This document shows positions 29,776-38,207 of a stretch of DNA of 64,000 bases, in pieces. Source of the stretch: Saprospiraceae bacterium. Its GTDB lineage: Bacteria; Bacteroidota; Bacteroidia; Chitinophagales; Saprospiraceae. The notes below the pieces were generated by a model that saw only the letters and a list, made by a program, of their open reading frames with translations, made no database searches and was not told the DNA's origin. The DNA is taken from NCBI GenBank assembly GCA_016715245.1, contig JADKAS010000033.1:205389-269388 (forward strand), read 5' to 3'. A program made the position numbers and the translations under genes. Each line of letters opens with the position of its first letter. Position 1 is the stretch's first letter.

Positions 29776-30591
29776 TTAACTTACAAAACTTCTAATCCTT
29801 CTCCACAAACAATGCTGCAATGGATTTGTATTCGTGAGTGTTGCGAATAGCGCGTGCAAATAATTTAGCGCAGGAAAGGCTCCCTTTTCGATGAGAGCAT
29901 CTGCTGCTTTACACAATGTCCCTGCGGTATCAATAATATCATCAATCAGGATTATATCTGCTTCTTTTACGTCTCCAATGACGGTTATTCCTGCCACTTC
30001 ATTGGCAATCCTTCTTTCTTTGTCGCAGATGACCAGATCTCGCTGAAAATATTTGGCATAACTCCTGGCTCTTTTGACACCACCAACATCCGGAGAGGCA
30101 AAGGTGACATTACTCAAATCCATCTGAGCGAGAAAAGGCATAAAAATAGCTTCACTTTTTAAATGGTCTACCGGAATGTCAAAAAACCCCTGAATCTGTT
30201 CGGCGTGAAGATCCATGGTCATAATCCGGTTTACTCCGGATGCCTGAAATAGATTGGCAACAAGTTTAGCGGAAATCGGAACTCTGGGTTTGTCTTTTCT
30301 GTCCTGTCGTGCATATCCAAAATATGGAACCACTGCGGTAATGTAACCAGCTGAAGCTCTTTTGGCAGAATCAATCATGAGCAACATTTCCATAATATTG
30401 TCAGATGAACCAAAAGTAGATCCAATAAAAAAAACATATGAACCCCTTACGGATTCATTGATTTCCACCTGCATCTCACCATCACTAAACGTTCTCAGCG
30501 ATATATCCCCGAGAGGATAACCGTAATAATCTGAAATTTTTTCAGCAAGTGTTCTTGATGTACTGGAAGAAAATAGTTTAACCTCAGGCAT
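29776..30591 (-). CDS. prs: Ribose-phosphate pyrophosphokinase (internal deletion near C-terminus)
   Basis: The enzyme makes PRPP from ribose-5-phosphate and ATP. Family motifs are in place: LRTFSDGEMQVEINESVRG, MLLMIDSAKRASAGYITAVVPYFGYARQDRKD (in two parts), MTMDLHAEQIQGFFDIPVDH, ASPDVGGVKRAR, VICDKER and the PRPP-binding loop ILIDDIIDTAGT. After ADALIEKGA the family should continue for about 45 residues (the CTH...LSG and VTDTIP segments); these are absent. The next recognisable piece is LSCAKLFARAIRNTHEYKSI then AALFVEKD in another frame, ending at 29792. About 140 nt therefore seem missing, in a number not divisible by three. As read the protein runs to 29776 with an unrelated tail. An essential enzyme, so an assembly deletion is the simpler explanation. 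Confidence 0.9.
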   Translation of the reverse strand: MPEVKLFSSSTSRTLAEKISDYYGYPLGDISLRTFSDGEMQVEINESVRGSYVFFIGSTFGSSDNIMEMLLMIDSAKRASAGYITAVVPYFGYARQDRKDKPRVPISAKLVANLFQASGVNRIMTMDLHAEQIQGFFDIPVDHLKSEAIFMPFLAQMDLSNVTFASPDVGGVKRARSYAKYFQRDLVICDKERRIANEVAGITVIGDVKEADIILIDDIIDTAGTLCKAADALIEKGAFPALNYLHALFATLTNTNPLQHCLWRRIRSFVS

Positions 30592-30613
30592 GGTTCGATA
30601 AATTTAAGGAGCA

Positions 30614-30621
30614 CAAATGTA
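30614..30621 (-). promoter_or_regulatory. -7 promoter box (TACATTTG) for prs
   Basis: Minus-strand TAnnTTTG match 22 nt before the prs start codon at 30591. Confidence 0.45.
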
Positions 30622-30683
30622 TATATTTTTTTTATATATACAAAAAATATGAAATTTGAATTTTGGAGAAAACGATTAGGGCG

Positions 30684-30733
30684 ATGCCTTTGGCGCAATG
30701 GGCAATGGGCAATGGGCAATGCCTTTGGCGCAA
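30684..30733. repeat. GCAATGG tandem repeat block, left flank of S23 gene
   Basis: ATGCCTTTGGCGCAA occurs twice (30684-30698 and 30719-30733), framing a tandem run of a 7-mer: GCAATGG at 30695, 30702 and 30709, then GCAATGC at 30716. The same words recur on the far side of the S23 gene, in direct form (ATGCCTTCGGCGCAA) and inverted form (ATTGCCCATTG). Confidence 0.8.
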
Positions 30734-30803
30734 ATTGACCATTTCATTCAAATCATAATAGGCAGAATTTTTGGAACAACTTTTTTTTTAAAACCTAATA
30801 ATT

Positions 30804-31169
30804 ATGTCTAATTACACATTTCAGGAGACTAACATTTACAAAAAAGCATTTCAGCAAGCTATGGAGATATTTGAAATTTCTAAAACATTTCCAAAAGAAG
30901 AGACATATTCATTAACTGATCAAATAAGACGAAGTTCGAGAAGTGTTTGCGCAAATTACGCAGAAGCTCATAGAAAAAGAAGGTATCCTGCTCATTTTAT
31001 CTCAAAATTAACAGACTGTGATGCGGAAAATTCAGAAACGCTTGTCTGGTTGGATTTCGCTTTGTCATGCAAATATATGACAGAAGAAAAATATAAATAT
31101 CAAGTATTGCTAAATAATGAAATTGGGAAACTTCTCGGGCATGCGCTCCTATATCCAAGTAAATATTAA
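30804..31169 (+). CDS. Four-helix-bundle protein, S23 ribosomal / 23S rRNA intervening-sequence family
   Basis: A 121-residue, all-helical protein with the family pattern: NIYKKAFQQAMEIFEISKTF (helix 1), EETYSLTDQIRRSSRSVCANYAEAHRKRRYP (the conserved Q-I-R-R-S-x-x-S-V-x-x-N-x-A-E core, given here in one family reference only as QIRRSSRSVCANYAEA), then FISKLTDCDAENSETLVWLD and a last helix NNEIGKLLGHALLY. Relatives are encoded inside 23S rRNA intervening sequences or as stand-alone multicopy genes in Bacteroidota. The biochemical role is not established. The gene is flanked on both sides by GCAATGG-type repeats, and tRNA-Pro lies just beyond the right block. This pattern suggests a small mobile or once-mobile cassette. 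Confidence 0.85.
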   Translation: MSNYTFQETNIYKKAFQQAMEIFEISKTFPKEETYSLTDQIRRSSRSVCANYAEAHRKRRYPAHFISKLTDCDAENSETLVWLDFALSCKYMTEEKYKYQVLLNNEIGKLLGHALLYPSKY

Positions 31170-31171
31170 GC

Positions 31172-31282
31172 AGTGGACAATGCCTTCGGCGCAATGGACA
31201 ATGCCTTCGGCTTAAATTGCGGTAACACATCAATTGCCCATTGCATGCGAAGCTTAATTGCGGCGTAGCCAATTGCCCATTG
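31172..31282. repeat. Composite repeat block, right flank of S23 gene
   Basis: Two copies of GGACAATGCCTTCGGC stand at about 31175 and 31197. Two copies of CAATTGCCCATTG stand at 31231-31243 and 31270-31282. GCCCATTG is the reverse complement of the CAATGGGC word repeated in the left block, so the two flanks are partly inverted copies of each other. Confidence 0.75.
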
Positions 31283-31297
31283 AAAGAAATAAAAAAC

Positions 31298-31324
31298 AAA
31301 AAAGGAGTCAAATGACTCCTTTTT
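31298..31324 (-). terminator. Terminator hairpin for tRNA-Pro
   Basis: AAAAGGAGTCA and TGACTCCTTTT form a stem 4 nt beyond the 3' end of the tRNA gene on the minus strand, followed by a T run in that direction. Confidence 0.8.
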
Positions 31325-31327
31325 GTG

Positions 31328-31401
31328 TCGGAATGACTGGATTCGAACCAGCGACCCCTAGCACCCCATGCTAGTGCGCTACCAAGCTGCGCTACATTCC
31401 G
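31328..31401 (-). tRNA. tRNA-Pro (anticodon GGG)
   Basis: The minus strand folds as a complete cloverleaf. The acceptor stem is CGGAATG/CATTCCG with discriminator A, the D stem is GCGC/GCGC, and the anticodon stem CTAGC/GCTAG holds the loop ATGGGGT (anticodon GGG). The T stem GCTGG/CCAGT closes the loop TTCGAAT. The CCA end is not encoded. A terminator follows and a -7-like box lies upstream. Confidence 0.97.
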
Positions 31402-31421
31402 ATCAATTTAAACTGAGGTTG

Positions 31422-31429
31422 CAAAAATA
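31422..31429 (-). promoter_or_regulatory. Probable -7 box (TATTTTTG) for tRNA-Pro
   Basis: Minus-strand TAnnTTTG match about 20 nt before the tRNA 5' end. The position fits a tRNA promoter; no -33 box was found. Confidence 0.35.
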
Positions 31430-31459
31430 CAACTTTAAAAAAAAATGTAAAAATTATTT

Positions 31460-32509
31460 TTAATCATCAAGACCTGCAGCCTGTTTTTTGACCTTGGCAA
31501 GTGGATTTGCCCTATCATCCCGATACTCTTGTCTGGCCCTTACGAGGTCGATACATTTAAATACCGCATTCATAAAGGAGGATGGATCTGCCAAATTTTG
31601 CCCGGCAATATCATAAGCTGTTCCATGGTCAGGTGACGTCCTGATAAATGAAAGCCCTGCTGTAAAATTGGTACCTTCCCCAAAAGCAATGGTTTTGAAA
31701 GGAATCAATCCCTGGTCGTGATACATAGCAAGAACCCCATCCACTTTTGACCAGGTATTATTCCCAAAAAATGCATCAGCAGGATAAGGTCCAGCCACTA
31801 CCATTCCACTTTTTTTGGCTTCTATGATGGCAGGTCTGATCATCGTTTCCTCTTCATTTCCCAAAGCGCCCTCATCCCCGGCGTGTGGATTAAGGCCCAG
31901 GACTGCCAATACAGGTTTTTCCAAACCAAAATTTTCAATTAAGGTACGGTTAAATATTTGTAATTTTTTGAGTATAAGTTCTTTGGTAATTTTTTCAGTT
32001 ACTTCTTTCAGTGGAATGTGATTAGTCACCATTGCCACTTTGAGATGGTCACTGAAAAGCACCATTAAACTTTCTTTCTTTTCATCTTTGGCGGCAAGAA
32101 ATTCAGTATGCCCGGGAAATTGAAAACCTGACAACTTCATTGCGTATTTGTGAATCGGTGCCGTTACTATGCCTTGAATCAAACCTGCTTTTGCATCATC
32201 TACAGCCCTGTCTAAAGCTAAACCAGCACATTTTCCTGATTCAGCCGTCGGTTTTCCCAACGTTATGTTGACATTTTCATCCCAGCAATTGATGAGATTT
32301 ACTCTGCCCTTTTGGGCCTGGTCTGCATGAGAAATAACGGAAAATTGAAAATTAGTTTCCGGCACCATGTTTTTATGGTATGATAATATTTTAGAAGAAC
32401 CATAAATAACCGGTGTCATCAATTTCAGCAAGGTAGGTTCAGACAAAGTTTTTATAATGATCTCTGGTCCAATTCCGTTTACGTCCCCTATAGTTATGCC
32501 AATTTTCAT
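31460..32509 (-). CDS. pdxA: 4-hydroxythreonine-4-phosphate dehydrogenase
   Basis: A 349-residue enzyme of DXP-dependent vitamin B6 synthesis; it oxidises 4-phosphohydroxy-L-threonine with NAD. Family signatures: ITIGDVNGIGPEII at the N-terminus, TAPIHKYAM (substrate site), FPGHTEFLA with the conserved metal-site His, MVTNHIPLKEV, VLGLNPHAGDEGALG with the second His, GPYPADAFF, and AMYHDQGLIPFKTIAFGEG (third metal His). FIRTSPDHGTAYDIAG is the C-terminal active-site strand. Length is normal for a Bacteroidota PdxA. It is preceded by a TACCTTTG promoter box and appears to be a single gene, with tRNA-Pro downstream. Confidence 0.96.
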   Translation of the reverse strand: MKIGITIGDVNGIGPEIIIKTLSEPTLLKLMTPVIYGSSKILSYHKNMVPETNFQFSVISHADQAQKGRVNLINCWDENVNITLGKPTAESGKCAGLALDRAVDDAKAGLIQGIVTAPIHKYAMKLSGFQFPGHTEFLAAKDEKKESLMVLFSDHLKVAMVTNHIPLKEVTEKITKELILKKLQIFNRTLIENFGLEKPVLAVLGLNPHAGDEGALGNEEETMIRPAIIEAKKSGMVVAGPYPADAFFGNNTWSKVDGVLAMYHDQGLIPFKTIAFGEGTNFTAGLSFIRTSPDHGTAYDIAGQNLADPSSFMNAVFKCIDLVRARQEYRDDRANPLAKVKKQAAGLDD

Positions 32510-32542
32510 GTATTATTATTTAATATTTTTATCTTTATAAAG

Positions 32543-32550
32543 CAAAGGTA
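32543..32550 (-). promoter_or_regulatory. -7 promoter box (TACCTTTG) for pdxA
   Basis: The commonest Bacteroidota form of the -7 box, on the minus strand 33 nt before the pdxA start codon. Confidence 0.5.
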
Positions 32551-32707
32551 CATATAAATAAAAAATTAAATACTATGTGAGTAAAAAAGTGTGCTTACAA
32601 TAGATTTAGGTGCTGTACGCGGCAGATCAAATTAGCCGGGTCTCAATGACAATATCAATATGACAAAAATATATTTTTTAATATTTGCTAAATATCAATC
32701 ATTTAAT

Positions 32708-32715
32708 TATATTTG
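32708..32715 (+). promoter_or_regulatory. -7 promoter box (TATATTTG)
   Basis: A TAnnTTTG match upstream of the membrane protein gene at 32809. It leaves an AT-rich leader of about 85 nt. Confidence 0.35.
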
Positions 32716-32808
32716 TATCAAATAGTACAAATTTAATAAGGACTAATTTCATTTACAAGCAATATTATGGTAAAAATCATTTTTTATTAATCATTAAATC
32801 AAAACATT

Positions 32809-33342
32809 ATGCAAAAATTAATCATTGGTTCTTTGGTAGGAGGAATTTTACTTTTTTTCTGGCAGTTTTTATCATGGGGTGTATTGGATCTACACAGGCC
32901 TACGTCTCAACATACTGTCAATCAGGACAGTATCCTGACCTGTCTGGCAAAAAATATTGAACCTGGATTTTATTTTATACCCAATACTCCATCGGGTGTT
33001 TCATCGGAGGAACAACAAAAATTTATGGAATCTCAGGCAGGCAAACCCTGGGCACAAGTTTATTATCACAAGTCCTTCAATACTTCCATGTCCGGAAATA
33101 TGATTCGCGGTTTACTTGTAAATATTGTTACCATTTTTTTACTTTGTTGGATTCTTTTACAATGTAAAGAAAGAAATTTAAAAGACACTGTTTTATTATC
33201 CTTTTCAATTGGCCTTATCGGTTACCTTACAGGCACTTACACTAATTCCATATGGTTTGAATTCCCTACGATGGCCGATCTTATCGACACAGTTGTCGGC
33301 TTTGGTCTTGTAGGTCTGTGGCTTGGTTATTATCTGAAATAA
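32809..33342 (+). CDS. Conserved membrane protein of unknown function
   Basis: A 177-residue protein. The first helix (LIIGSLVGGILLFFWQFLSW) is followed by a soluble loop of about 85 residues with GFYFIPNTPSG and KPWAQVYYHKSFNTSMSGNM. Three closely spaced helices then lie at about residues 102-177 (LLVNIVTIFLLCWILL, VLLSFSIGLIGYLTGTY, LIDTVVGFGLVGLWLGYYL). I have seen this kind of protein only as an uncharacterised conserved family. The glycine-rich first helix with W-x-x-F-x-x-W is distinctive. It is divergent from pdxA and convergent with the TonB receptor gene. A reading beginning upstream in another frame was discarded because it loses all hydrophobic segments after residue 90. Confidence 0.6.
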   Translation: MQKLIIGSLVGGILLFFWQFLSWGVLDLHRPTSQHTVNQDSILTCLAKNIEPGFYFIPNTPSGVSSEEQQKFMESQAGKPWAQVYYHKSFNTSMSGNMIRGLLVNIVTIFLLCWILLQCKERNLKDTVLLSFSIGLIGYLTGTYTNSIWFEFPTMADLIDTVVGFGLVGLWLGYYLK

Positions 33343-33416
33343 TTCAAGTGAATACGAAGACGTATATTTGATATTATATGAGTATACGTCTTCTTTTAAA
33401 AACAATCCGTTAAAAA

Positions 33417-35656
33417 TTACTTTACATCATATCTGAATCCGACAAATCCTCTAATTCCCTGTAAGGAAGCATAGCTATAAGAAGGATCGAAAGTGTACCC
33501 GTTGGGATTATCAACTTCAATATTTTTATCAAAGGGATCAAATGGCCGCATAATTGGATTTGCGGGGATAAAATTTAAAAGGTTTTTTACTCCAAAATAC
33601 AATTCCCAGCCTTTTTAAAGGTTTTGGTAACCTGAATATTCTGAAGACTGTACCATGGAGAATGGTCTGGACGGAAATCATTTTCCTGAATCGGAAGTAA
33701 CATCGGGCCAATAAGATTGGCTGTATAATCAACAGATATATTGTATTTCGAAAAAACATAACTTATCATACCGTTTCCAGTAAAAAGTGGAGTCAATGCC
33801 TGCCTTGATTTTTCTGTTTTTCCTGTTAAAACATTTTTTTCTTTAACGAAAATATCGGTGTAGGTTCCTGCCAGAGTCATTTTCCAGCCCGTTTCGAAAT
33901 TAAATTCACTACTAAGAGAAAATCCTCTGTTGATACTATACCCTTCCAGATTTTCAAAATAAATTTTATCAACTTCCTTAAAATAATCAGCAATAATTTT
34001 ATTGGTAAAATAATTGTAAAAAACACTTGCATCAAGAGTCACAAATCCGAAGGATGGAAAAAATCTTGTCACATGATTAATGTTTGCATTATAAGATTTT
34101 TCGGGTTTCAGATCTTCGGCAATGACAGTTTCTCTTGCACCTGATAAAGCTGAGTGATCTTCACTGAAAACATTAGCAACCCTGAAACCATTACCGACTC
34201 CAAATCGGAAAGTATTATTTTCATTGACTGCCCATTTATAACTTAATCTTGGAGTAAAAATATTTCCATGAATATTGTGGTGATCATATCTTATCCCCAT
34301 TAATAGGGTTTGTTTTTTTGTAAAACTGTATTCATCCTGAAAAAATATTCCCGGAAGGAAAACCCTGTCCGGTTTGTTAATCAAAATATTTTGTGCGTCA
34401 GCCGTGATGGGTGTATTATCATCAAACCAGGTAAACCTAAGGGCCACACCTGACAATAATTCATGTTTTTTCCAGTTTTTATCCCAAAGAAATTGGCCGA
34501 ACCCAACATGTTGTTTGGCATTGTAAGATGTATTTCCGTACACGGAATTCTGGTCGTGAAAATTATAGGAATAGGAAAAACTTATATTTTCATTTACCGG
34601 CAAAGGATATTTACCGATAAGTTCAAATCTTTTCGTATAAATACTTTCTCCGTATAAACTGTCCCCGCCCCGGAATGATTTATTCCAGGAAAGTTCACCT
34701 CCCCACCTGTCTTCCCAGACATATCTCAGCGCAAGAGTAGAGATTTTATCCTTTTTAATTTTATACTCCCATTTATTAAACAAAGACACTCTTTTCTGCA
34801 AGGTGACATCGGTAAAATTATCGTTATTCAGGTCCCATTTCCGGTCAAAATAAAAAACATTGGCACTCAACAGACTACTCCATTTATTTTTAGTATATTT
34901 AGTACCCAAATCCAGATTGACATCTCCATAATGGGAAGTCTGAACATCGAAAGAAAACCGTGGAGCAAGCAACGCACTTTTAGTGATGACATTTATAAGA
35001 CCTCCAACTGCCTCAGAACCATATAAGGTGGAAGCCGGACCTTTCACTACTTCCATTCTTTGTACCATTCCGTTCGGAATTCCCATAAGACCATAAACAG
35101 ATGACAAAGCTGACACTATTGGCATTCCGTCTATCAAAATCATGGTATAGGGTCCTTCCATTCCATTTATATGAATATCTCCGGTATTACAAACATTACA
35201 ATTAACCTGTGGCCGGACTCCGTTTACATTTTCCATCGCAAAAAATATGTTTGGAGTAGGATTCCTTTTGAAAAACTGCGGTGTGTATACTTCTATCGGG
35301 ATAGCGCTGTTCATTTTGGAAACTTCCTTCATAGTACCTGATATGACCACTTCGTCCAGTATGGCAGTAGAATTATCCAATACTATTTCCAACCGGTTTA
35401 CTGTCTGCCAGAAAACTTTTTTATCAGTGTATCCCAGATACGATGCTGTCACATTTCCTGACCTGAGTTTTGTATTTATAATAAAGTCGCCATTTTCATC
35501 CGCCAGCACGGTTTGTTTATCTTCTTCTAGTGTAACGGTGGCATAAGGCAGAGACTCACCGGAGTTATCTTTTACAATACCTTTTATTTGTCCTGATGAT
35601 TTTGTCGTAATACCCAGAAAAAAAATAAGTAGTACAACTACATGTTGAGGTTTCAA
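33417..35656 (-). CDS. TonB-dependent outer membrane receptor (one frameshift)
   Basis: About 747 residues after correction. A signal peptide (VVLLIFFLGITTKSSG) is followed by a carboxypeptidase-regulatory-like domain (IKGIVKDNSGESLPYATVTL). The plug (residues of about 100-225) includes TPNIFFAMENVNGVRP, a cysteine pair in VNCNVCNTGDIHING, LIDGMPIVSALSSVYGL and VVKGPASTLYGSEAVGGLIN, followed by a 22-strand barrel typical of the BtuB/FepA group. The end reads in another frame; adding one base to the T run at 33612-33616 gives TFKKGWELYFGVKNLLNF and continues to GIRGFVGFRYDVK at 33417. The transported ligand is unknown; a metal chelate or cofactor is likely from the family. The gene is free-standing, with murF-alr beginning 79 nt upstream on the same strand. 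Confidence 0.9.
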
Positions 35657-35735
35657 ATCTGATTGTTTTAATTTTGATTTAATCTAAACAAGTATCTAAA
35701 CCTTTTGGTTTAAACACTTTTTTAAAACTGAATAA

Positions 35736-38207
35736 TCAGCCTTTAATATAAACTCTTTTTACTCTGGGCGCAATGCGGGTCAATATTTCGTAAGGAATGG
35801 TTTTACATGCTTCTGCCAGTTTTTCAACCGGAACATGTTTGCCAAAAATTTCCACTTCGTCCCCTACCTGAATATCCATGTTGTTCCCAATATCAACAAT
35901 TGTCAGATCCATATTGACATTTCCAACAACAGGATACAAGTTCTGCCCTATTTTAATGGAAAAATTTCCATTGCCCGCCATTCTCATCAAACCATCTGCA
36001 TATCCAATATTTATAATAGCTATTCGGCCATCCTGAAGGACACTTCCTCTCCGGTTGTAGCCAATCCTGTCGGATTTTTTTACATTTTTAATCTGGAGGA
36101 TTCTGGCTTTCAATGTATGTACTTTTTCCAGCTTTCCGGCAAAACTATTGCTGACATCTATACCATACAGTCCTAGACCGATTCTTACAAAATCAAAATG
36201 GTATTCCGGAAAACGCAAAATTCCGGCTGTATTAAGAACATGTTTTTTTGGTTTGTAGGAAAGTCCTTTCGATAGTACATCATACATCTCCAGATAAGAT
36301 TTCACCTGTTCGTGTGTGTATTTATCGTGTTCCGGCATTTCAGAGGAAACAAGATGGGTAAAAACAGATGCAATGGTAATATTGACCGGCCACTGTGAAA
36401 TAATCTTTTTTGCCTCTGAAATATCCTCCGGTAACAATCCGAGACGGAACATTCCTGTGTCCAGTTTCAGGTGAATCTTAAGGCTCTTTTCTCCTTCAAA
36501 AGTCTGTAATTTATTCATAAAATCAAGAGAATATACTTCAGGTTCCAGATCCCATCGCATACAATCCTGCCATTGTTCTGCCGAAGAATTGAGTACCATT
36601 ACAGGTGTGGTAATACCTTTTTGCCTGAGGTCAACTCCTTCATCTACATAAGCAACGGCTATATAATCAATTTTTGAATGTTCCAGAAAAGTTGCCAGTT
36701 CATGACTGCCACTGCCATAGGCTGAAGCCTTTATGACAGCAATTTTACCTGTCTGGGGTGCAAGACTTGATGAATAAAACCTGAGATTGTGTCCGACGGC
36801 CTGAAGGTCTGTTTCCAGTACTGCTTCATGCCTTTTTTGTGAAAATACATTGGACAATCTCTCAAGTCCGTACTTTCGGCTTCCTTTCACCAGGACAGCA
36901 GCATCGTGAATGGAAATTTTTTCAATTGAGTTTAATACCTCCTCTGTTGTTTCATAATAGAAAAACTGTACATTTCCGTGTAAATATTTATTTAATGTTT
37001 GTATTTCTTTTCCTATGGCATGTATTTCGCTTACGTGTGCATCTGTCAGGAGATTGGCTATCCTTTGCATCAAAACTTTTGTCTCCAGCCCCGTCTGTTC
37101 AAAGGAGGTGAGGAAAACCATTTTTTTCCTGTTTTGTGCATTTTGCCCCAAAAACTCAAGAGCTATAGTAAAGGATTGAATATCTGCGTTATATGTATCA
37201 TTGATAAGAATACTGTTTTGTTCTCCCTGTTTCAGTTCAAGTCTCATGTCAAGATTGTGCAACAACCTTATATTTTTTTGGATTTCTTCAGTAGAATAGT
37301 CCAGATATAAAAGGAGTGTCACACATGATAAAACATTTTGTAATGAAGCTTCATTATTAAAAGGCAATTCAAGTGAAAAAGGAATTTTATCTTTTTCAAG
37401 AAATAAAACACTTTTATTTTCCTTTTTTTCAGTTCCTGTCCACTTAAGAAAATTCCCTTCTCTTCCCCAAGAAATCTTCTTTTTATCAGGATATATTTTT
37501 TCCATCCTTTCTGAAATAAGCCCATCGTCTGCGGGAAATATAATGGCTTTACAACCCCTGAACAATTTCATTTTTTCTTCCAGTTTCTGAATCATACTTT
37601 GAAAACCGGAAGCATGAGCTTCACCTATATTGGTCAAAATACCTATTTCTGGTTGTATCATATTTGCAAGAGAATCCATTTCCCCATTTTTGGAAATGCC
37701 CGCCTCAAATATTCCCGTGTCATAACTTTCACCAATAAGCCATAGAGAAAGAGGAACACCGGTTTGAGAATTGTATGATTTCGGACTACGTACCACCCTG
37801 TTCTGTGTCAGCATCATGCCTAACCATTCTTTAACAGTAGTTTTTCCGTTGCTCCCGGTTATTCCGATGCACAATAAATTTTTGAAAGACTTTCTGTGAA
37901 ATGCAGCGAGTTTTTGCAATGCTGTCAGTGAGTTTTTTACAAAGATGACATTACAATCTTTGAAATATTCTTTGTTTTCGTAATCAGTTTCAACGACAAA
38001 ATTTCGCACACCTTTGTGGTATACTTCCGATATAAAATCATGTCCGTCATGTTGGTCGCCCTTTAAAGCAAAATACAAAGTTTCTTTTGGAGAAAAAACA
38101 TGACGGGAATCCAGGCATAACCAAGTTATTTCCGAAAATTCCGGATTCTTTAAATTGCATTTTTCTGATCCAATGGCAGAAATGATATGCTGTATTGAGT
38201 ATACCAT
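35736..38207 (-). CDS. Bifunctional UDP-MurNAc-tripeptide--D-Ala-D-Ala ligase / alanine racemase
   Basis: An 823-residue fusion of two wall-precursor enzymes, a known Bacteroidota arrangement. The N-terminal MurF half (residues 1 to about 455) has the ATP loop ITGSNGKTTVKEWLG near 118, SPKSYNSQTGVPLSLW, FEAGISKNGEMDSLANMIQP, LTNIGEAHASGF and LINDTYNADIQSF. The racemase half has AVIKASAYGSGSHELA (PLP lysine), HLKLDTGMFRLGLLPEDI, FTHLVSSE, NTAGILRFPEYHFDFVRIGLGLYG and IGYNRRGSV (catalytic Tyr), ending ILTRIAPRVKRVYIKG. It makes D-Ala and, after ligation of D-Ala-D-Ala, the pentapeptide precursor. Its start overlaps the purD stop by one base (TAATG), so translation is probably coupled. Confidence 0.96.
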   Translation of the reverse strand: MVYSIQHIISAIGSEKCNLKNPEFSEITWLCLDSRHVFSPKETLYFALKGDQHDGHDFISEVYHKGVRNFVVETDYENKEYFKDCNVIFVKNSLTALQKLAAFHRKSFKNLLCIGITGSNGKTTVKEWLGMMLTQNRVVRSPKSYNSQTGVPLSLWLIGESYDTGIFEAGISKNGEMDSLANMIQPEIGILTNIGEAHASGFQSMIQKLEEKMKLFRGCKAIIFPADDGLISERMEKIYPDKKKISWGREGNFLKWTGTEKKENKSVLFLEKDKIPFSLELPFNNEASLQNVLSCVTLLLYLDYSTEEIQKNIRLLHNLDMRLELKQGEQNSILINDTYNADIQSFTIALEFLGQNAQNRKKMVFLTSFEQTGLETKVLMQRIANLLTDAHVSEIHAIGKEIQTLNKYLHGNVQFFYYETTEEVLNSIEKISIHDAAVLVKGSRKYGLERLSNVFSQKRHEAVLETDLQAVGHNLRFYSSSLAPQTGKIAVIKASAYGSGSHELATFLEHSKIDYIAVAYVDEGVDLRQKGITTPVMVLNSSAEQWQDCMRWDLEPEVYSLDFMNKLQTFEGEKSLKIHLKLDTGMFRLGLLPEDISEAKKIISQWPVNITIASVFTHLVSSEMPEHDKYTHEQVKSYLEMYDVLSKGLSYKPKKHVLNTAGILRFPEYHFDFVRIGLGLYGIDVSNSFAGKLEKVHTLKARILQIKNVKKSDRIGYNRRGSVLQDGRIAIINIGYADGLMRMAGNGNFSIKIGQNLYPVVGNVNMDLTIVDIGNNMDIQVGDEVEIFGKHVPVEKLAEACKTIPYEILTRIAPRVKRVYIKG

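Noticed and set aside
30684..31282. Possible CRISPR array
   Set aside because: The repeated unit is a 7-mer without spacers on the left and mixed direct/inverted words on the right. There is no regular 20-40-bp repeat/spacer pattern and no cas gene.
32685..32960. Alternative 91-codon frame overlapping the gene at 32809
   Set aside because: It begins upstream of and around the promoter box and lacks the membrane segments of the frame chosen.
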